NCBI GenBank assembly: GCA_031386665.1
Contig: JANNCN010000082.1
Coordinates: forward strand, 3,265-67,264
Reading direction: 5' to 3'
DNA: 64,000 nucleotides
DNA from: JANYCG01 sp031386665
GTDB taxonomy: Bacteria; Pseudomonadota; Gammaproteobacteria; Burkholderiales; Burkholderiaceae_C
Part shown: positions 1 to 7,970 of the stretch, one piece after another
Layout of the letters: every line of letters begins with the position of its first letter
Numbering within the stretch: the first letter of the stretch is position 1
The notes under the pieces: model-generated
The model's database searches: none
What the model saw: only the letters and a program-made list of their open reading frames with translations
Told to the model about the DNA's origin: nothing
Translations under genes and position numbers: made by a program

Positions 1-477
1 ACCTGGGCCAGCAAAGTCCAAATCCCAGGCGTAGCCCGTGTTGAAGAAAATGTCGCCGGGCACAGTGTCAATGCCGCTAAATGGAAAGTAGGCATAGGCT
101 AAAGCGCCGCTGAATCCGCTAGTCGAAAAATCATAAGCGCCAACCCGGATGTCGCCAGACGTCGTGGGCGAGTTAACGGCTGCACCATCGTCCGCCACCT
201 GAGTGAATGTGATATTGGCTACGGCCGACCAGGAGGCGAACGCATTTTGGATCTGTGTCAAAAAGCCGCTGGGCATGAAGCTTTCCAACGGGTTTACTGT
301 GCATCCTGATGCCTCGGTCGCGCAGCTGGTACCGCTTGCCATGAGACTCCAAGAGACATTAGCGCCCGTGCCGAAGGCGGGGTCTCCCCATTTTGTACCG
401 CCCACCAGGTAGGCCGAAGCTGCAGTTGGAATCACAAGAACGCTGGCCAAAACAAGGCTGGAGAACATTTTTTTCAT
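1..477 (-). CDS. Secreted matrixin/serralysin-like metallopeptidase, N-terminal part
   Basis: The reading frame is open from an ATG at 477 to the window edge, giving 159 residues with the C-terminus missing. Residues 1-22 form a signal peptide ending in PTAASA. The following sequence has a WSAVANITFTQV segment near residue 105, an AYAYFP segment near 132 and GDIFFN near 142. These spacings are typical of M10-type zinc peptidases, where the HExxHxxGH zinc motif comes about 20-40 residues later, here outside the window. The zinc site is therefore not seen and the peptidase call is inference. A PEP-CTERM or other sorting tail cannot be checked. It diverges from the regulator gene at 717, and its upstream region carries the phased repeats at 551-617. 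Confidence 0.6.
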   Translation of the reverse strand, partial: MKKMFSSLVLASVLVIPTAASAYLVGGTKWGDPAFGTGANVSWSLMASGTSCATEASGCTVNPLESFMPSGFLTQIQNAFASWSAVANITFTQVADDGAAVNSPTTSGDIRVGAYDFSTSGFSGALAYAYFPFSGIDTVPGDIFFNTGYAWDLDFAGPG

Positions 478-550
478 AAGTGTCTTTCTGGGAGTTTGAG
501 AACTGGTGCGGGTTAGCAGCCATCGTGCCCTTCTGAAGCCTAGGGTCGAT

Positions 551-617
551 CTAATGTCGACCCAGCGGGGGCCCGCCGTCCTTAAGTAGCTGTTAAACAT
601 TGCTAATCGTTCCTAAA
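551..617 (-). promoter_or_regulatory. Phased direct-repeat operator upstream of the peptidase gene
   Basis: Four related heptamers start at 580, 590, 600 and 610 (CCTTAAG, CTGTTAA, TTGCTAA, TTCCTAA), an exact 10-bp pitch. CTAATGT lies at 551-557, which reads ACATTAG on the minus strand and could be a -10 element 74 bp before the ATG at 477. The 67-bp block aligns without gaps to 7015-7081, about 48 identities by my count. Direct repeats at helical pitch suit an OmpR/PhoB-type winged helix such as those encoded next door. Binding by those regulators is inference. Confidence 0.55.
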
Positions 618-716
618 CACCCTGCGTGCCCCAAAAAAAGTCAGCCTTAGAATCAATGCCGAAAGACTGGATGACACCCTCAGCACTCGCTGGGATTCCC
701 GGGGATTCGCTGGAAT

Positions 717-2378
717 TTGCGACCCTACCCTGAAAGCCACCGTTTGGAAAACTTTCTCCGCTTTGGCCACTTCGAAGTCCTGCCAGCTCGCCGTCAGGTG
801 TTGGTGGACGGACAGCCCGCAGCGCTGGGTTCGCGCGCATTTGACCTGTTGCAGGTGCTCATTGCCCACCGCGACCGTGTTCTGGGCAAAGATGAGTTGA
901 TGGCGCTGGTTTGGCCTGGCATGGTGGTGGAAGAAAACAACCTCAGCGTGCAAATCTCGGCGCTGCGCAAACTGCTCGGCGCGGATGCCATCGCCACGGT
1001 GTTCGGACGAGGCTACCGCTTCACTTTACTCGTAAAACCAGGCCTCGCGGAGCCGATGGTGCCCGCAGCGTTGACAGCGTCGGCATCAGCATCCACGCAG
1101 GTGCTGCAACCGATGGTGGAGCGACCCATCGTGGTGCGACCCGATAGCCCGCCAGCCCAAATGCCTTCCATCGCAGTGCTGCCCTTCACCAACATGAGCG
1201 GCGACCCGGCGCAGGACTATTTTGCCGACGGCATGGTCGAAGACATCACCACCGCACTGGCACGGTTGAATGTATTTTTCGTTATTGCGCGCAACTCAAG
1301 TTTCGTTTACAAGGGCCGTGCGGTCGACATCAAACAGGTGGGCCGTGAATTGGGGGTGCAGTACGTTTTAGAGGGTAGCGTGCGAAGGTCCGGCAACCGG
1401 CTTCGCATCACGGCCCAGTTGATCGAGGCGGCTAATGGCCGCCATGTGTGGGCTCAGCGCTTTGACGGCGCGCTTGACGATGTGTTCGAGCTTCAAGACC
1501 AGATCAACGCCAGCATCGTGACGGCCTTGCACCCCCATGTGCGACGGGCCGAGTTGGAACGCTCGCGCACGGCACCTGCACCCCATCCGCAAGCCTACGA
1601 TCTGTGCCTGCAAGCCTTGCCCAGGCTGCAGCCGGGTTTGGGCAAATTAGCCTTGGACGAGGCGATGGCACTGGCGCAACGCGCCCTACAAATTGACCCA
1701 ATGTTTGGCAGAGCCAAGGCCTTGGCGGCTACGGTGTGTATGGCACGTATTTTTGACGGCACTGGCAGCGCCCGCGACATCAGATCAGGCTTGCGTTATG
1801 CCGATGAGGCCTTGGCAACAACCCATGATGACCCCTTGATACTGAGCCTTGCCGGCTTGGCGCTGGGATTGCTAGGTTTCCGCGCATTTGGCCTTCGTTT
1901 GACAGGGTTTCGTTACGACGAAGCCGAGCACGCCATTCAACGCGCCTTGCACATCGGTCCCGGTCTGATGGATGTGCAGTATTGCGCGGGTACCCTCAAA
2001 CCGTTCCTTGGTCAGGGCGATGCGTCGCTTGCGCATTTTGAGCAAGCCATGCGCATCAGCCCCCTGGATCCGTATCTGGGCAACATCCTTTGCGGCACCA
2101 GTGGGGCGCACCTGGTCTGTGGCAGGTACGCTGCAGCGCTGGCGGCGGCGCAGAAGGCGGCAGCCCACAGCCCCAACCTGGTGCTGGCGCATCGGTTGGC
2201 GGCAGTGGCACTCGGTTTCCTGGGCCGGATAGACGAAGCGAAGCTGGTCGCCCGGCGTTTTCTGGCGCTGTCGCCCACCTTTACCGTAAGAAAGTATGTG
2301 TGCGTGGTGCCTTACCGCGATGCCGAGATGCGCAACCGGGTTGCCAAGATTTACCGGGCCATTGGGGTGCCACGTTAG
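717..2378 (+). CDS. Winged-helix regulator with TolB-like and TPR domains (copy 1)
   Basis: This 553-residue protein has three parts. An OmpR/PhoB-type winged-helix DNA-binding domain covers roughly residues 10-105 (RAFDLLQVLI, VVEENNLSVQISALRKLLG, GRGYRF). A TolB-N/FlgO-like domain covers about 150-270 (PSIAVLPFTNMSGDP, YVLEGSVRRSGNRLRITAQLI). TPR-like helices occupy the rest. No receiver domain is present, so it is not a classical phosphorelay response regulator. The family is often labelled adenylate-cyclase-like regulator, but no cyclase domain is seen. The start is uncertain: TTG at 717 is the longest option and TTG at 744 fits the paralogue better. It lies 29 bp upstream of its paralogue, probably in one transcript. 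Its targets are unknown; the repeats at 551-617 and 7015-7081 are the obvious candidates. Confidence 0.8.
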   Translation: MRPYPESHRLENFLRFGHFEVLPARRQVLVDGQPAALGSRAFDLLQVLIAHRDRVLGKDELMALVWPGMVVEENNLSVQISALRKLLGADAIATVFGRGYRFTLLVKPGLAEPMVPAALTASASASTQVLQPMVERPIVVRPDSPPAQMPSIAVLPFTNMSGDPAQDYFADGMVEDITTALARLNVFFVIARNSSFVYKGRAVDIKQVGRELGVQYVLEGSVRRSGNRLRITAQLIEAANGRHVWAQRFDGALDDVFELQDQINASIVTALHPHVRRAELERSRTAPAPHPQAYDLCLQALPRLQPGLGKLALDEAMALAQRALQIDPMFGRAKALAATVCMARIFDGTGSARDIRSGLRYADEALATTHDDPLILSLAGLALGLLGFRAFGLRLTGFRYDEAEHAIQRALHIGPGLMDVQYCAGTLKPFLGQGDASLAHFEQAMRISPLDPYLGNILCGTSGAHLVCGRYAAALAAAQKAAAHSPNLVLAHRLAAVALGFLGRIDEAKLVARRFLALSPTFTVRKYVCVVPYRDAEMRNRVAKIYRAIGVPR

Positions 2379-2407
2379 ACTTCCCACCAGCGCACCCGCC
2401 CAGTCCG

Positions 2408-4123
2408 ATGACCCCGACCCAACGCATCCTTTTTGACCATTTTGAAATTCTGCCTGCCAGGCGCCAAATACTGGCGGCTGGGCAATCCGTCGCACTGGGT
2501 GCAAGGGCGTTCGATTTGCTGCTGGTACTGATCGACCAGCGTGAGCGGGTGCTCGGCAAGGATGAGCTGGTAGAACGGGTGTGGCCCGGCATGGTGGTGG
2601 AAGAAAACAACCTCAGTGTGCAAGTCTCGGCTTTGCGCAAGGTGTTTGGCTCTGGCGCCATTGCCACCGTGGCGGGACGGGGTTACCGTTTTGTGCAGCC
2701 AGGGCTGGTGATTCAGAACCTGCCTGTGCCTGCAGTCCCGGATTCTGCGTTGCCGCTGCCGTTACCTTTAGCGTTGCCGTTACCGCCTTCGCCCAGTGCC
2801 ACTACCGCCAACCTCAAACCATCGACACCGGTTTCAAGAGCGCCGGAGCGGCGCAGGGGGCTCAGCATGCCGGACGGCCACTTGGAACTGCCCGAAAAGC
2901 CCTCTATCGCCGTTTTGCCATTTGCCAACTTCAGCGACGACGCCGAACTGGAGCATTTCACGGATGGCCTGACCGAGGACATCACGACCGAGCTGTCTCG
3001 TTTTCGAAGTCTGTTTGTCATCGCCCGCAACTCGGCCTTTACCTTCAAAAACCGCCCGGCCGACGTGCGCACAGCGGCGCGCGAACTGGGGGTGCGCTAC
3101 GTGCTCGAAGGCAGTGTGCGCCACGCCAACAAACGGATTCGTGTCACCGCGCAATTGATTGATGCGCTGAGCGGAAAACACATCTGGGCTGAAAAATTCG
3201 ACCGTGTACTGGCAGACATTTTTGATGTACAGGAAGAGGTGACCCGTGCCATCGTGGGGGCGATTGCCCCGCAAATTGACCATGCCGAAGGCAATTGGGC
3301 CCGCAAATCGCGGCCTGAGAACTTGGCCGCCTATGGCTTGGCGCTTCGCGCCTGGGCGATTGCCAACGAGGAGATGCTTGACCCGGTCAGTGCGGGTCGT
3401 GACCTGGCTTACGCCCTGGCGCTGCAGGCGGTCAAGGCTGACCCCTCAACCGCACTTGCCTGGCGCGCCATCGCGCTGATCCAGTGGATACGGGTCTACT
3501 TCAATGCTGTACCGTCGAGAGAACAAGCGTTGGCTGAAGGCCTGGACGCCGCCAACCGCGCCATTTCGCTGGACGCAACTGACCACATCGCCATGAACTG
3601 GAAGGGTGTGTTGCTGGGGTTCGATGGCCAGGAAGACGCCGCCCTTGCCGCCCTGCGCGCCGCGCACGGCATCAACCGTAACCATGTCATTGGTTTAGGG
3701 TTTTTGGGCATGTATGAGGCCTGGGCTGGCAATAAAAACATCGGTGTTCACCGTGCGCTGGAGGCATTTCGCTTAAGCCCGCGAGACCCGAATCGGCACC
3801 ACTTGCTCGTGCTCCTCAGCTTTACCTACTTTGCCAACCAGCAAGATGCTGACGCGCTCGAAATCGCTGAAATGGCCATGCACGAATTGCCCGGCAGACC
3901 CGTGCCCTACCTGTTGATGGCTTTGACCCAGGTCGGCACCGGGCAAGTGGCACTGGCCAAGGAATCGTTTTTAAAATTGCAAGCACTGGCCCCCGATTTG
4001 GCGAAGGCCCGCCTGGCCGGGCAATGGTTGACCACCAACCCGGTTTATCTCAAGCGAGCGATCACGTTTTTACGGGTCGCCGCCGGCCTGGAAAGCCCTG
4101 AAGCTGCGGATGCTTTGCGCTAG
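2408..4123 (+). CDS. Winged-helix regulator with TolB-like and TPR domains (copy 2)
   Basis: This 571-residue protein starts at ATG 2408. It has the same architecture as the preceding gene: winged helix at about 8-100 (FDHFEILPARRQ, MVVEENNLSVQVSALRKVFG), then a linker at about 105-155 rich in Pro, Ala and Leu, a TolB-like domain at about 160-285 (PSIAVLPFANFSDDAE, YVLEGSVRHANKRIRVTAQL) and C-terminal TPR helices. The open frame runs upstream to 2090, but that part overlaps the first gene in another frame. The pair looks like an old tandem duplication: the DNA-binding domains are well conserved while the linker and TPR parts have diverged, so both may read similar DNA sites while sensing different inputs. 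Confidence 0.8.
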   Translation: MTPTQRILFDHFEILPARRQILAAGQSVALGARAFDLLLVLIDQRERVLGKDELVERVWPGMVVEENNLSVQVSALRKVFGSGAIATVAGRGYRFVQPGLVIQNLPVPAVPDSALPLPLPLALPLPPSPSATTANLKPSTPVSRAPERRRGLSMPDGHLELPEKPSIAVLPFANFSDDAELEHFTDGLTEDITTELSRFRSLFVIARNSAFTFKNRPADVRTAARELGVRYVLEGSVRHANKRIRVTAQLIDALSGKHIWAEKFDRVLADIFDVQEEVTRAIVGAIAPQIDHAEGNWARKSRPENLAAYGLALRAWAIANEEMLDPVSAGRDLAYALALQAVKADPSTALAWRAIALIQWIRVYFNAVPSREQALAEGLDAANRAISLDATDHIAMNWKGVLLGFDGQEDAALAALRAAHGINRNHVIGLGFLGMYEAWAGNKNIGVHRALEAFRLSPRDPNRHHLLVLLSFTYFANQQDADALEIAEMAMHELPGRPVPYLLMALTQVGTGQVALAKESFLKLQALAPDLAKARLAGQWLTTNPVYLKRAITFLRVAAGLESPEAADALR

Positions 4124-4146
4124 CAGAACTTTCAGCGCAATTAGCG

Positions 4147-4440
4147 TCACGGTGCCAGACCTTCAACACTGACCAGTCGCGCCGAACTGCATTCATCACG
4201 CACCGCCTTGAGCCCTTGGTAAACCGGCCCGTTGTAGGACGACTCCCAGGCCGCAACCGACGGAAACTCCAGAATGACGATGCGTCGCGGCTGCCAATTA
4301 CCTTCATAGACTTTGTACGCCCCACCTTGCGCGAGGTAACGCGCACCCGCTGCATCAAGCGCTGGCTTCACGCCTTTCATGAAGTCCTGGTAGCGCGCCA
4401 TATCGCGGATTTCAACGTCGAAAATTACGTAGGCACTCAT
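4147..4440 (-). CDS. DUF1330 family small protein
   Basis: This 97-residue protein starts MSAYVIFDVEIRDMARYQDF and contains the family signature region YEGNWQPRRIVILEFPSVA. DUF1330 proteins have a ferredoxin-like (dimeric alpha-beta barrel) fold; their biochemical role is not established. A good ribosome site (GGAGG) precedes the ATG at 4440. It is the last gene of a four-gene minus-strand operon starting at tctC (6947), 27 bp after the ABC binding-protein gene. An isomerase or mono-oxygenase role is sometimes suggested for related folds, but nothing here decides it. Confidence 0.8.
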   Translation of the reverse strand: MSAYVIFDVEIRDMARYQDFMKGVKPALDAAGARYLAQGGAYKVYEGNWQPRRIVILEFPSVAAWESSYNGPVYQGLKAVRDECSSARLVSVEGLAP

Positions 4441-4467
4441 GCGTTCCTCCTTGGTTTCGAGTTGACG

Positions 4468-5472
4468 TTATTCGATGACGCGATCAGCGCGCGTGAGCAG
4501 TTCCGGCGGAATCGTCACACCCAGTTCGCGGGCCGTCTTGAGACTGACCAAGAATTCTTGTCGGCTAACTTCCTCGAAAGGCGTATCCGCCGGCTTGGCT
4601 CCCTTGAGAATCTTGTCAACCACCAGCGGCATACGCGGATACGTGTCGTTGATGGTGGTGCCATAGGGCATCAAGACACCAGCGTCCGAGGCACCACCCC
4701 AAAACATGACGGGAATGCGGCGCGCCGTTGCGAGTTCAATGAGGCGTGCTCTGGTAAGGATAGTGACGGGCACCTCCATCACCACGATCACCTCTGCCTT
4801 TTCTGAAACGATGGCATCGAACGCTTCGGTCAAGTCTGGCGCAGGGCCGCGCAGCTTGAGGGTTTGCGGGCGGACATTCGCGATCGCTGCCGCTGCGATG
4901 TTGTCGCGCTCAATGGGCGCGAACCCACTCGCGTCTGCACCGGGAATGTCCGCATCACTCAAAAACGCGACGCGGGCAAGCTTTGGAAACACTTCTTTGA
5001 GGATTGCCAACTGTCGCGTCGCCCGCTGCGGATCATGGTTGGTGATGCCAGTGACGTTTCCGCCAGGGCGCGTGAGCGTTGCAGCGGCGCCGATGGCGAC
5101 CGGATCAGCAACCAGCGCGGCCACGATGGGGATCGTTGTGGTGGCCTTGCGCGCCGCAGCAGTGGGTGGGCCACCATAGGTTGCGATGACATCAACGTTC
5201 ATGGCAGCCAGTTCGACGGCAAAGCCCGGCAAGCGATCCAGCTTTCCCTCGGCGAAGCGCGGTTCGAACACGATATTCGCGCCCTCGACATAGCCCAAGC
5301 GCGCAAGTTCCCTCTTGAGCAATTCGAACTCTGGGCCGGGCACCCGGTTAAACAACGCGCCGACACGATAGACTTTCGCGGTTTGCTGGGTTTGCTGAGC
5401 TTGTGCCGTGCCAATGCTCAGGACAGTCGCCAATGCCGCGAAGGCTGCCAAAGTGAGTCGTTTCGCATTCAT
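4468..5472 (-). CDS. ABC transporter substrate-binding protein (ABC_sub_bind/TrpX type)
   Basis: This 334-residue periplasmic binding protein has a signal peptide at residues 1-25 ending TAQAQ. The body matches the ABC_sub_bind family: RVGALFNRVPGPEFELLKREL, a GYVEGANIVFEPRFAEG segment, RPGGNVTG and a YPRMPLVVDKILKGAKPAD tail. Usually such genes sit beside a permease and an ATPase; none is present here. It lies 21 bp behind the VOC gene and 27 bp before the DUF1330 gene, so it belongs to the tctC operon. The ligand is unknown. An orphan binding protein together with an orphan TctC suggests uptake or sensing of small organic acids, which is inference. Confidence 0.85.
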   Translation of the reverse strand: MNAKRLTLAAFAALATVLSIGTAQAQQTQQTAKVYRVGALFNRVPGPEFELLKRELARLGYVEGANIVFEPRFAEGKLDRLPGFAVELAAMNVDVIATYGGPPTAAARKATTTIPIVAALVADPVAIGAAATLTRPGGNVTGITNHDPQRATRQLAILKEVFPKLARVAFLSDADIPGADASGFAPIERDNIAAAAIANVRPQTLKLRGPAPDLTEAFDAIVSEKAEVIVVMEVPVTILTRARLIELATARRIPVMFWGGASDAGVLMPYGTTINDTYPRMPLVVDKILKGAKPADTPFEEVSRQEFLVSLKTARELGVTIPPELLTRADRVIE

Positions 5473-5493
5473 GATGTGCCTTTCGTTGCGTGA

Positions 5494-5964
5494 CTACAAA
5501 TCCAGCGGCAACACCGATGCCACCAATCCAGGATCATTTCGCCAAATTTCAGGGTCTGCATCGACGTACATTTCAATCAAAATACCGTCCGGGTCCCTGA
5601 CGTAGATCGATTGACTCACTACGTGATCCCGGGTGCGGTCAAATGCGATGCCCAATGCGCGCAAGTGTGCGGCGTGCTGGCGGAGATGCTCCATACTGTC
5701 GCCAATTCTGAAAGCAACATGGGCAAGCCCAGAGCCCTCTGTGGCAATAGCGGTTCCCGGCGGGAGTTCGCTCAGCCCCAGGTCGTGATGGCTTTCGCCA
5801 AATGAAAGGAACACGATCTCGGCCCCCACAATTTTTTGTTCTGCCTCGCCGAGCCGTGCCACTTCGGTGATGCCCAGCATAGACTTGTAGAAAGGCACTG
5901 AGCGCGCCAGAGAAGACACGTTCAGCACCACGTGCCCGAGTTTTCTGCTGGTGGACGCAGACAT
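5494..5964 (-). CDS. VOC family (glyoxalase/extradiol-dioxygenase fold) protein
   Basis: About 156 residues forming a single glyoxalase-type unit: GHVVLNVSSLARSVPFYKSMLG at the N-terminus, GLAHVAFRIGD in the middle and YVRDPDGILIEMYVD near the end. The His near the start, the central His and the late Glu are the usual metal ligands of the fold. I chose ATG 5964 because GGAG sits at proper spacing just before it; a GTG two codons upstream is possible. It begins 2 bp after the tctC stop, indicating translational coupling. VOC proteins include dioxygenases, isomerases and lyases; the substrate cannot be told. Confidence 0.85.
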   Translation of the reverse strand: MSASTSRKLGHVVLNVSSLARSVPFYKSMLGITEVARLGEAEQKIVGAEIVFLSFGESHHDLGLSELPPGTAIATEGSGLAHVAFRIGDSMEHLRQHAAHLRALGIAFDRTRDHVVSQSIYVRDPDGILIEMYVDADPEIWRNDPGLVASVLPLDL

Positions 5965-5966
5965 GA

Positions 5967-6947
5967 TCACTCCATTTTGATGTTGGCTTCAGTGATTACG
6001 GTGCGCCAGCGGGTCTGCTCGGATTTCAAATAGTCTCCCCACTCCTTGGGTGTGCTTCCTACGGGTGACGCCCCGTTTTTGGCAAAGAATTCGCGAAACG
6101 CTTGCGTCTGAACCGCCTTCACGCTGGCCTCGTTTAGCCGCTTCAACACGGGCGCTGGAATACCAGCCGGAGCCATCAGGCCAAACCACGCACGCATGTC
6201 GTACTCGGGATATTTGGCCTCAGCAAACGTGGGCACATCAGGAATCAGCGAAGAGCGTTGTTTGCTCGAAATTGCCAACGCGCGCAATTTGCCGGACTTG
6301 ACATGATCGACCATCGTGATCAGCGGAAAAAACACCGCGTCTACGTTGCCCGCCAGCAAGTCGACCTGAAAGCCGGATGCGCCATACGGAACATGCGTGA
6401 GCTTCGTGCCGGTCAATTTTTGAAACCATTCGCCGCCAAGCTGCAAGAAAGATCCCACGCCAGTGCTCGCGTAAGTCAACTTGCCGGGTTTTGACTTCGC
6501 CAACGCGATGAACTCATCGAGGTTTTTGGCCGGCACATTTGAATTGACGTAGAGCACCCAGGGGTGTTCGCCCAACAGACTGATGGGCGCAAAGTCTTTG
6601 TCGATGTTGTAGATCGGGCGGTCAAAAAGTCTGGGGCTACTGGCCATGTTGGCTGGTTGAGCCAGCGCCAAGGTGTAACCGTCCGCGGGCGCTTTGCTCA
6701 ACGCTTCCATGGCCAACATTTGCGCGAACCCCGGTTTGTTTTCAATCACCACCGGTTGCCCCAACTCAATGGCAAGCTGTGCAGCGAATTGCCGCGCTTC
6801 CACGTCCGGCCCGGCCCCCGCTGGCACACCGACCAGAATTTTGATCGGCTTGTCCGGGAAAGTTTGAGCGGCGGCGGGAAATGCCGCGCCGACAGCGGCT
6901 GTAACTGCGGCGATGGCGACCATTGAGAGAGAAGTTCTACGGTCCAT
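5967..6947 (-). CDS. Bug/TctC family tripartite tricarboxylate-type binding protein
   Basis: This 326-residue periplasmic binding protein has an N-terminal signal peptide (residues 1-27, ending FPAAAQT). Family landmarks are FPDKPIKILVGVPAGAGPD, a ligand loop near VGSFLQLGGEWF and the PYGASGFQVDLLAGNVDAVFF block. TctC/Bug proteins bind carboxylates or aromatic acids and usually work with TctAB membrane proteins, absent here, as is common for orphan Bug genes in Burkholderiales. It is the first gene of a minus-strand operon (tctC, VOC, ABC binding protein, DUF1330) with a clear ribosome site (TGGAG) before ATG 6947. The phased repeats at 7015-7081 lie in its upstream region. Confidence 0.9.
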   Translation of the reverse strand: MDRRTSLSMVAIAAVTAAVGAAFPAAAQTFPDKPIKILVGVPAGAGPDVEARQFAAQLAIELGQPVVIENKPGFAQMLAMEALSKAPADGYTLALAQPANMASSPRLFDRPIYNIDKDFAPISLLGEHPWVLYVNSNVPAKNLDEFIALAKSKPGKLTYASTGVGSFLQLGGEWFQKLTGTKLTHVPYGASGFQVDLLAGNVDAVFFPLITMVDHVKSGKLRALAISSKQRSSLIPDVPTFAEAKYPEYDMRAWFGLMAPAGIPAPVLKRLNEASVKAVQTQAFREFFAKNGASPVGSTPKEWGDYLKSEQTRWRTVITEANIKME

Positions 6948-7014
6948 TTGGTTCTCCAGTCAGGTTGACGATTCAGGGCTAGCCTGATCGCCAAGCGTCT
7001 GCTAGGCGATGAAC

Positions 7015-7081
7015 CTAATGTGCGCCGCGAGGGTGTGCGCCGTCCTTAAAAAGTATTAAAGAATTGCTAAACGTTGCTAAA
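7015..7081 (-). promoter_or_regulatory. Phased direct-repeat operator upstream of tctC operon
   Basis: Four heptamers at exactly 10-bp pitch start at 7044 (CCTTAAA), 7054 (TATTAAA), 7064 (TTGCTAA) and 7074 (TTGCTAA). CTAATGT lies at 7015-7021, 68 bp from the tctC start. The spacing between CTAATGT and the first repeat is 22 bp, the same as at 551-617. Both blocks have the same orientation relative to their minus-strand genes (peptidase and tctC), which argues for one shared activator or repressor rather than chance. The tandem regulators at 717 and 2408 are the natural candidates; no binding evidence exists in the sequence itself. Confidence 0.55.
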
Positions 7082-7162
7082 TCGGAATGATGGGCTGCGC
7101 GGATGGGCGGGCTGTTGAATGACGGCTTAGGCCAGTTACGCCTGTCACTCGCCACCAGTGGA

Positions 7163-7217
7163 TTGACAGTGCGCAGCAGACGCGATAGTATTTAGACCGT
7201 ATTACAAGTGTTATTAC
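7163..7217 (+). promoter_or_regulatory. Promoter and probable autoregulatory repeats of the abrB-doc operon
   Basis: TTGACA at 7163-7168 and TAGTAT at 7186-7191 are separated by 17 bp, a strong sigma-70 type promoter. Just downstream, TATTAC occurs twice in direct orientation at 7200-7205 and 7212-7217, 12 bp apart and over the expected start of transcription. AbrB/MazE-type antitoxins commonly repress their own promoters, so these repeats are a reasonable operator. The assignment is by position only. Confidence 0.5.
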
Positions 7218-7251
7218 TATTTTTGCACTTCAACATTCACACGGGCGCGTC

Positions 7252-7476
7252 ATGCACACACTCAAACTGACTCAAATTGGCAACTCGGTTGGGGCCATCT
7301 TCCCCAAGGATCTATTGGCGCAAATGCGGCTCGAGAAAGGTGATGAGTTTTACGTAACCGATTCACCGGATGGCTTGCGCATCACCGTCCACAACCCAGA
7401 GTTTGAAGAGCAGATGCGAATTGGCAGGGAAATCATGAAAGAACGGCGGGCCGCGCTGCACGAGTTGGCCAAATGA
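7252..7476 (+). CDS. AbrB/MazE-type antitoxin
   Basis: 74 residues. The N-terminal half is a swapped-hairpin AbrB domain (LKLTQIGNSVGAIFPKDLL, then LEKGDEFYVTDSPDGLRITV). The C-terminal tail, PEFEEQMRIGREIMKERRAA, is the charged helix expected to bind and block the toxin. The stop codon overlaps the toxin start by 4 bp (ATGA), so the two are translationally coupled. The classical Doc partner Phd belongs to another fold, but AbrB-Doc pairs are known in many bacteria. Confidence 0.85.
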   Translation: MHTLKLTQIGNSVGAIFPKDLLAQMRLEKGDEFYVTDSPDGLRITVHNPEFEEQMRIGREIMKERRAALHELAK

Positions 7477-7862
7477 CCGCCTGGCGGTGGATTCACCGCG
7501 ACGTCGTGGTGGCGATCCACGAAGCGCAACTGGCCGAACACGGTGGGAGCGCGGGTACAAGAGACGGAACCTTGCTTGATTCCGCCTTAGCCAAGCCATT
7601 GAATCAAGCCGCTTACGAAGACCCCGACGTAGCAGACCTTGCAGCAGCGTACGGCTACGGAATCTCGCGCAACCACCCGTTCGTCGACGGCAACAAACGA
7701 ACGGCCTTTGTGGTGGCGGAACTCTTTCTTCGTCTGAATGGTTTTCGCCTGGATGCAAGCGATACGGATTGCGTGTTCACCATACTGAAAGTCGCCTCTG
7801 GCGAAATTACTGCGCCCGCCTTCGCCCAATGGCTGCGCGAACGCACCCGGCCTTCGCGTTGA
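7473..7862 (+). CDS. Doc (death-on-curing) family toxin
   Basis: 129 residues with the Doc variant of the Fic motif, HPFVDGNKRT, at residues 68-77. Doc of phage P1 is a kinase that phosphorylates elongation factor EF-Tu and stops translation. The canonical AMPylating Fic motif needs GNGR after the acidic residue; here the sequence is GNKR, so the kinase-like Doc type is favoured. The length and N-terminal IHRDVVVAIHEAQL segment are typical. The gene overlaps its antitoxin by 4 bp and appears intact, with no frameshift and no change to the motif. Confidence 0.88.
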   Translation: MTAWRWIHRDVVVAIHEAQLAEHGGSAGTRDGTLLDSALAKPLNQAAYEDPDVADLAAAYGYGISRNHPFVDGNKRTAFVVAELFLRLNGFRLDASDTDCVFTILKVASGEITAPAFAQWLRERTRPSR

Positions 7863-7970
7863 CGATTCCCACAACCCGATCAAAATCATGGGTCGAGCCA
7901 AAACCCCGGTCGTCGGCGCGTCTCGAAGTTTTTTGCTCAAGACTCTGATTCAAATCACATTTTTCTCATT

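Noticed and set aside
2090..2407. N-terminal extension of the second regulator
   Set aside because: This part overlaps the end of the first regulator in another frame; the ATG at 2408 aligns with the winged-helix start.
7473..7862. Reading the toxin as an AMPylating Fic protein
   Set aside because: The motif is HPFVDGNKRT; the GNGR needed for AMP transfer in canonical Fic proteins is replaced by GNKR, which is the Doc pattern.
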